The position numbers were made by a program, and so were the translations under genes. Below the pieces are notes generated by a model. It did not search any database. It was not told the DNA's origin and worked only from the letters and a program-made list of their open reading frames with translations. This document shows, one piece after another, positions 63,601-64,000 of a stretch of 64,000 nucleotides of DNA. The first letter of the stretch is position 1, and the number at the start of each line of letters is the position of its first letter. This DNA comes from Hydractinia symbiolongicarpus (Eukaryota > Cnidaria > Hydrozoa > Anthoathecata > Hydractiniidae), in contig NC_079879.1 of the NCBI RefSeq assembly GCF_029227915.1, positions 32,432,501-32,496,500 on the forward strand, read 5' to 3'.

Positions 63601-64000
63601 TGTGTCACATATTCGTACCAACATGTATTTAGCGATATCTTTCTGATATTACTAGGTTCCATCGCTTTTAACAGTGAAACCATTGACTGTGTGACTTAAT
63701 TGAACTGATTTTAGACTTTGAACTTATAAATGTGATAAATGAGACAATTGGATGCCCAGATGTAACATTCTTCTTAATTTGACATGATTGCTCGACTTCA
63801 GCTTTTACACTGGGCGCTGTGGTAGCGCTTTACTTAAAAATGTAGATAAATAAGTCATTTTTAACTGTGGGACCAATCCTAGCCGTTAGCGCACGCTGAA
63901 GAAATAGAGAAAGTTTCGAAAACAACATTTCATTGACTTTCTAACGGTATCAGTCCGTTTGAGTTACAACGGTTGCGTCACATATTCGTACCAACTTATA
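60697..64000 (+). repeat. Higher-order repeat: 5-mer of 1,865 bp, about 1.6 copies
   Basis: Starts 61070, 61443 and 61816 recur at 62935, 63308 and 63681 (1,865 bp = 5 x 373). Shared markers are ACTGTTGGACCAATCC, TTAGAGCGCGCTG, AACTTATATTTAG, ACGGCT(G/A)ACAGTGGG, GAAAGAACATTTTTC, ACACTCGCC and GAAACCATTGACTG. After about 63730 the copy changes to the GATGCCCAGATG variant found at 62250, that is, in a 1,492 bp (4-mer) register. The last unit is cut by the window edge at 64000. Confidence 0.9.

Larger units (their letters stand above)
1..64000 (+). repeat. Satellite DNA array, 373 bp monomer, head to tail
   Basis: The window consists of about 172 tandem copies of one unit in a single orientation. 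Starts of the segment GATTGACTRTG were placed at 171 sites; successive spacings are mostly exactly 373 bp, with a minority of 364-374. A typical unit, in order, holds GATTGACTRTGGGACTTAAT, a (T/G)GACTTTGA(A/C)C segment, AACATTCTTCTTAATTTGAC, GGTAGCGCTTTA, GTAGATAAATAAGTCATTTT, CCGTTAGCGCGCGCTGA, a CATTTCATTGACTTTCTAAC segment, GGTTGCGTCACATATTCG and CGCTTTTAACGGTG. GC is 37.5 % in one counted unit. No inversion, mobile element or non-satellite spacer was seen, so every long gene-free stretch in this window is satellite. The family and host are not recognised. The layout fits centromeric or pericentromeric heterochromatin, which is an inference. Confidence 0.97.

Noticed and set aside
1-64000. 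CRISPR array or bacterial repeat region
   Set aside because: The unit is 373 bp with no short direct repeat separated by unique spacers. Every part of the unit is repeated.
1-64000. Identity as primate alpha satellite or Drosophila 1.688 satellite
   Set aside because: Unit length and sequence do not match alpha satellite (171 bp). No resemblance to the 359 bp Drosophila family was recognised. A database search would be needed to name the family.

Overview
The whole 64 kb window is one uninterrupted satellite DNA array. I see no protein gene, RNA gene, transposon or unique sequence in it. The repeat unit is about 373 bp, always head to tail on the same strand. Using the recurring GATTGACTRTG segment as a phase mark, I placed 171 unit starts by hand (351, 722, 1089 ... 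63308, 63681). That gives 170 complete monomers plus a partial one at each end. Mean spacing is about 372.5 bp and most units are exactly 373 bp. One hand-counted consensus monomer has 37.5 % GC and 17 CpG (observed/expected about 1.3), so CpG is not depleted. Array size and organisation point to a eukaryotic centromeric, pericentromeric or other heterochromatic satellite. I do not recognise the family and cannot name the organism. The CpG content argues mildly against a heavily methylated vertebrate genome.

Monomers are mosaics of a few recurring sequence versions. After the phase mark, one version reads TGGACTTTGACCT followed by GCCAATTCGACTCC; another reads AGACTTTGAACTTATAAA followed by ACAATTGGATCCCC. 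The middle and 3' parts also come in alternative versions (GACGAAAT or GAAGAAAT; TTTCACTTAC, TTTGAGTTAC or TTTGAGTTTC; CAACATGTATTT or CAACTTATATTG). These versions combine freely, as expected from repeated unequal crossover and gene conversion.

Layout by higher-order repeat (HOR): 0.33-4.04 kb, two copies of a 1,856 bp 5-mer; 4.43-5.17, a one-monomer duplication; 5.55-7.04, a dimer duplicated; 7.05-11.5, mixed units including a displaced copy of 3.2-4.8 kb; 11.5-18.6, 6-mer units of 2,236 and 2,238 bp; 18.3-24.9, trimers of 1,119 bp inside a 3,728 bp 10-mer duplication; 25.3-32.4, a 4-mer (1,491 bp) with 5-mer and 3-mer length variants; 32.4-40.2, mixed units with a trimer repeat near 36-38; 40.2-44.7, three copies of a 1,491 bp 4-mer; 45.1-48.4, mixed; 48.4-55.9, a 7-mer (2,605 bp) with shortened copies; 55.9-60.7, mixed; 60.7-64.0, a 5-mer of 1,865 bp.

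The most interesting sequence-level points are a near-perfect HNF4/DR1 nuclear-receptor motif present in one monomer version and broken in the other, several YAACGG (MYB-type) cores per monomer, a self-complementary AGCGCGCGCT core, and hints that the 373 bp unit is itself an ancient, diverged dimer.
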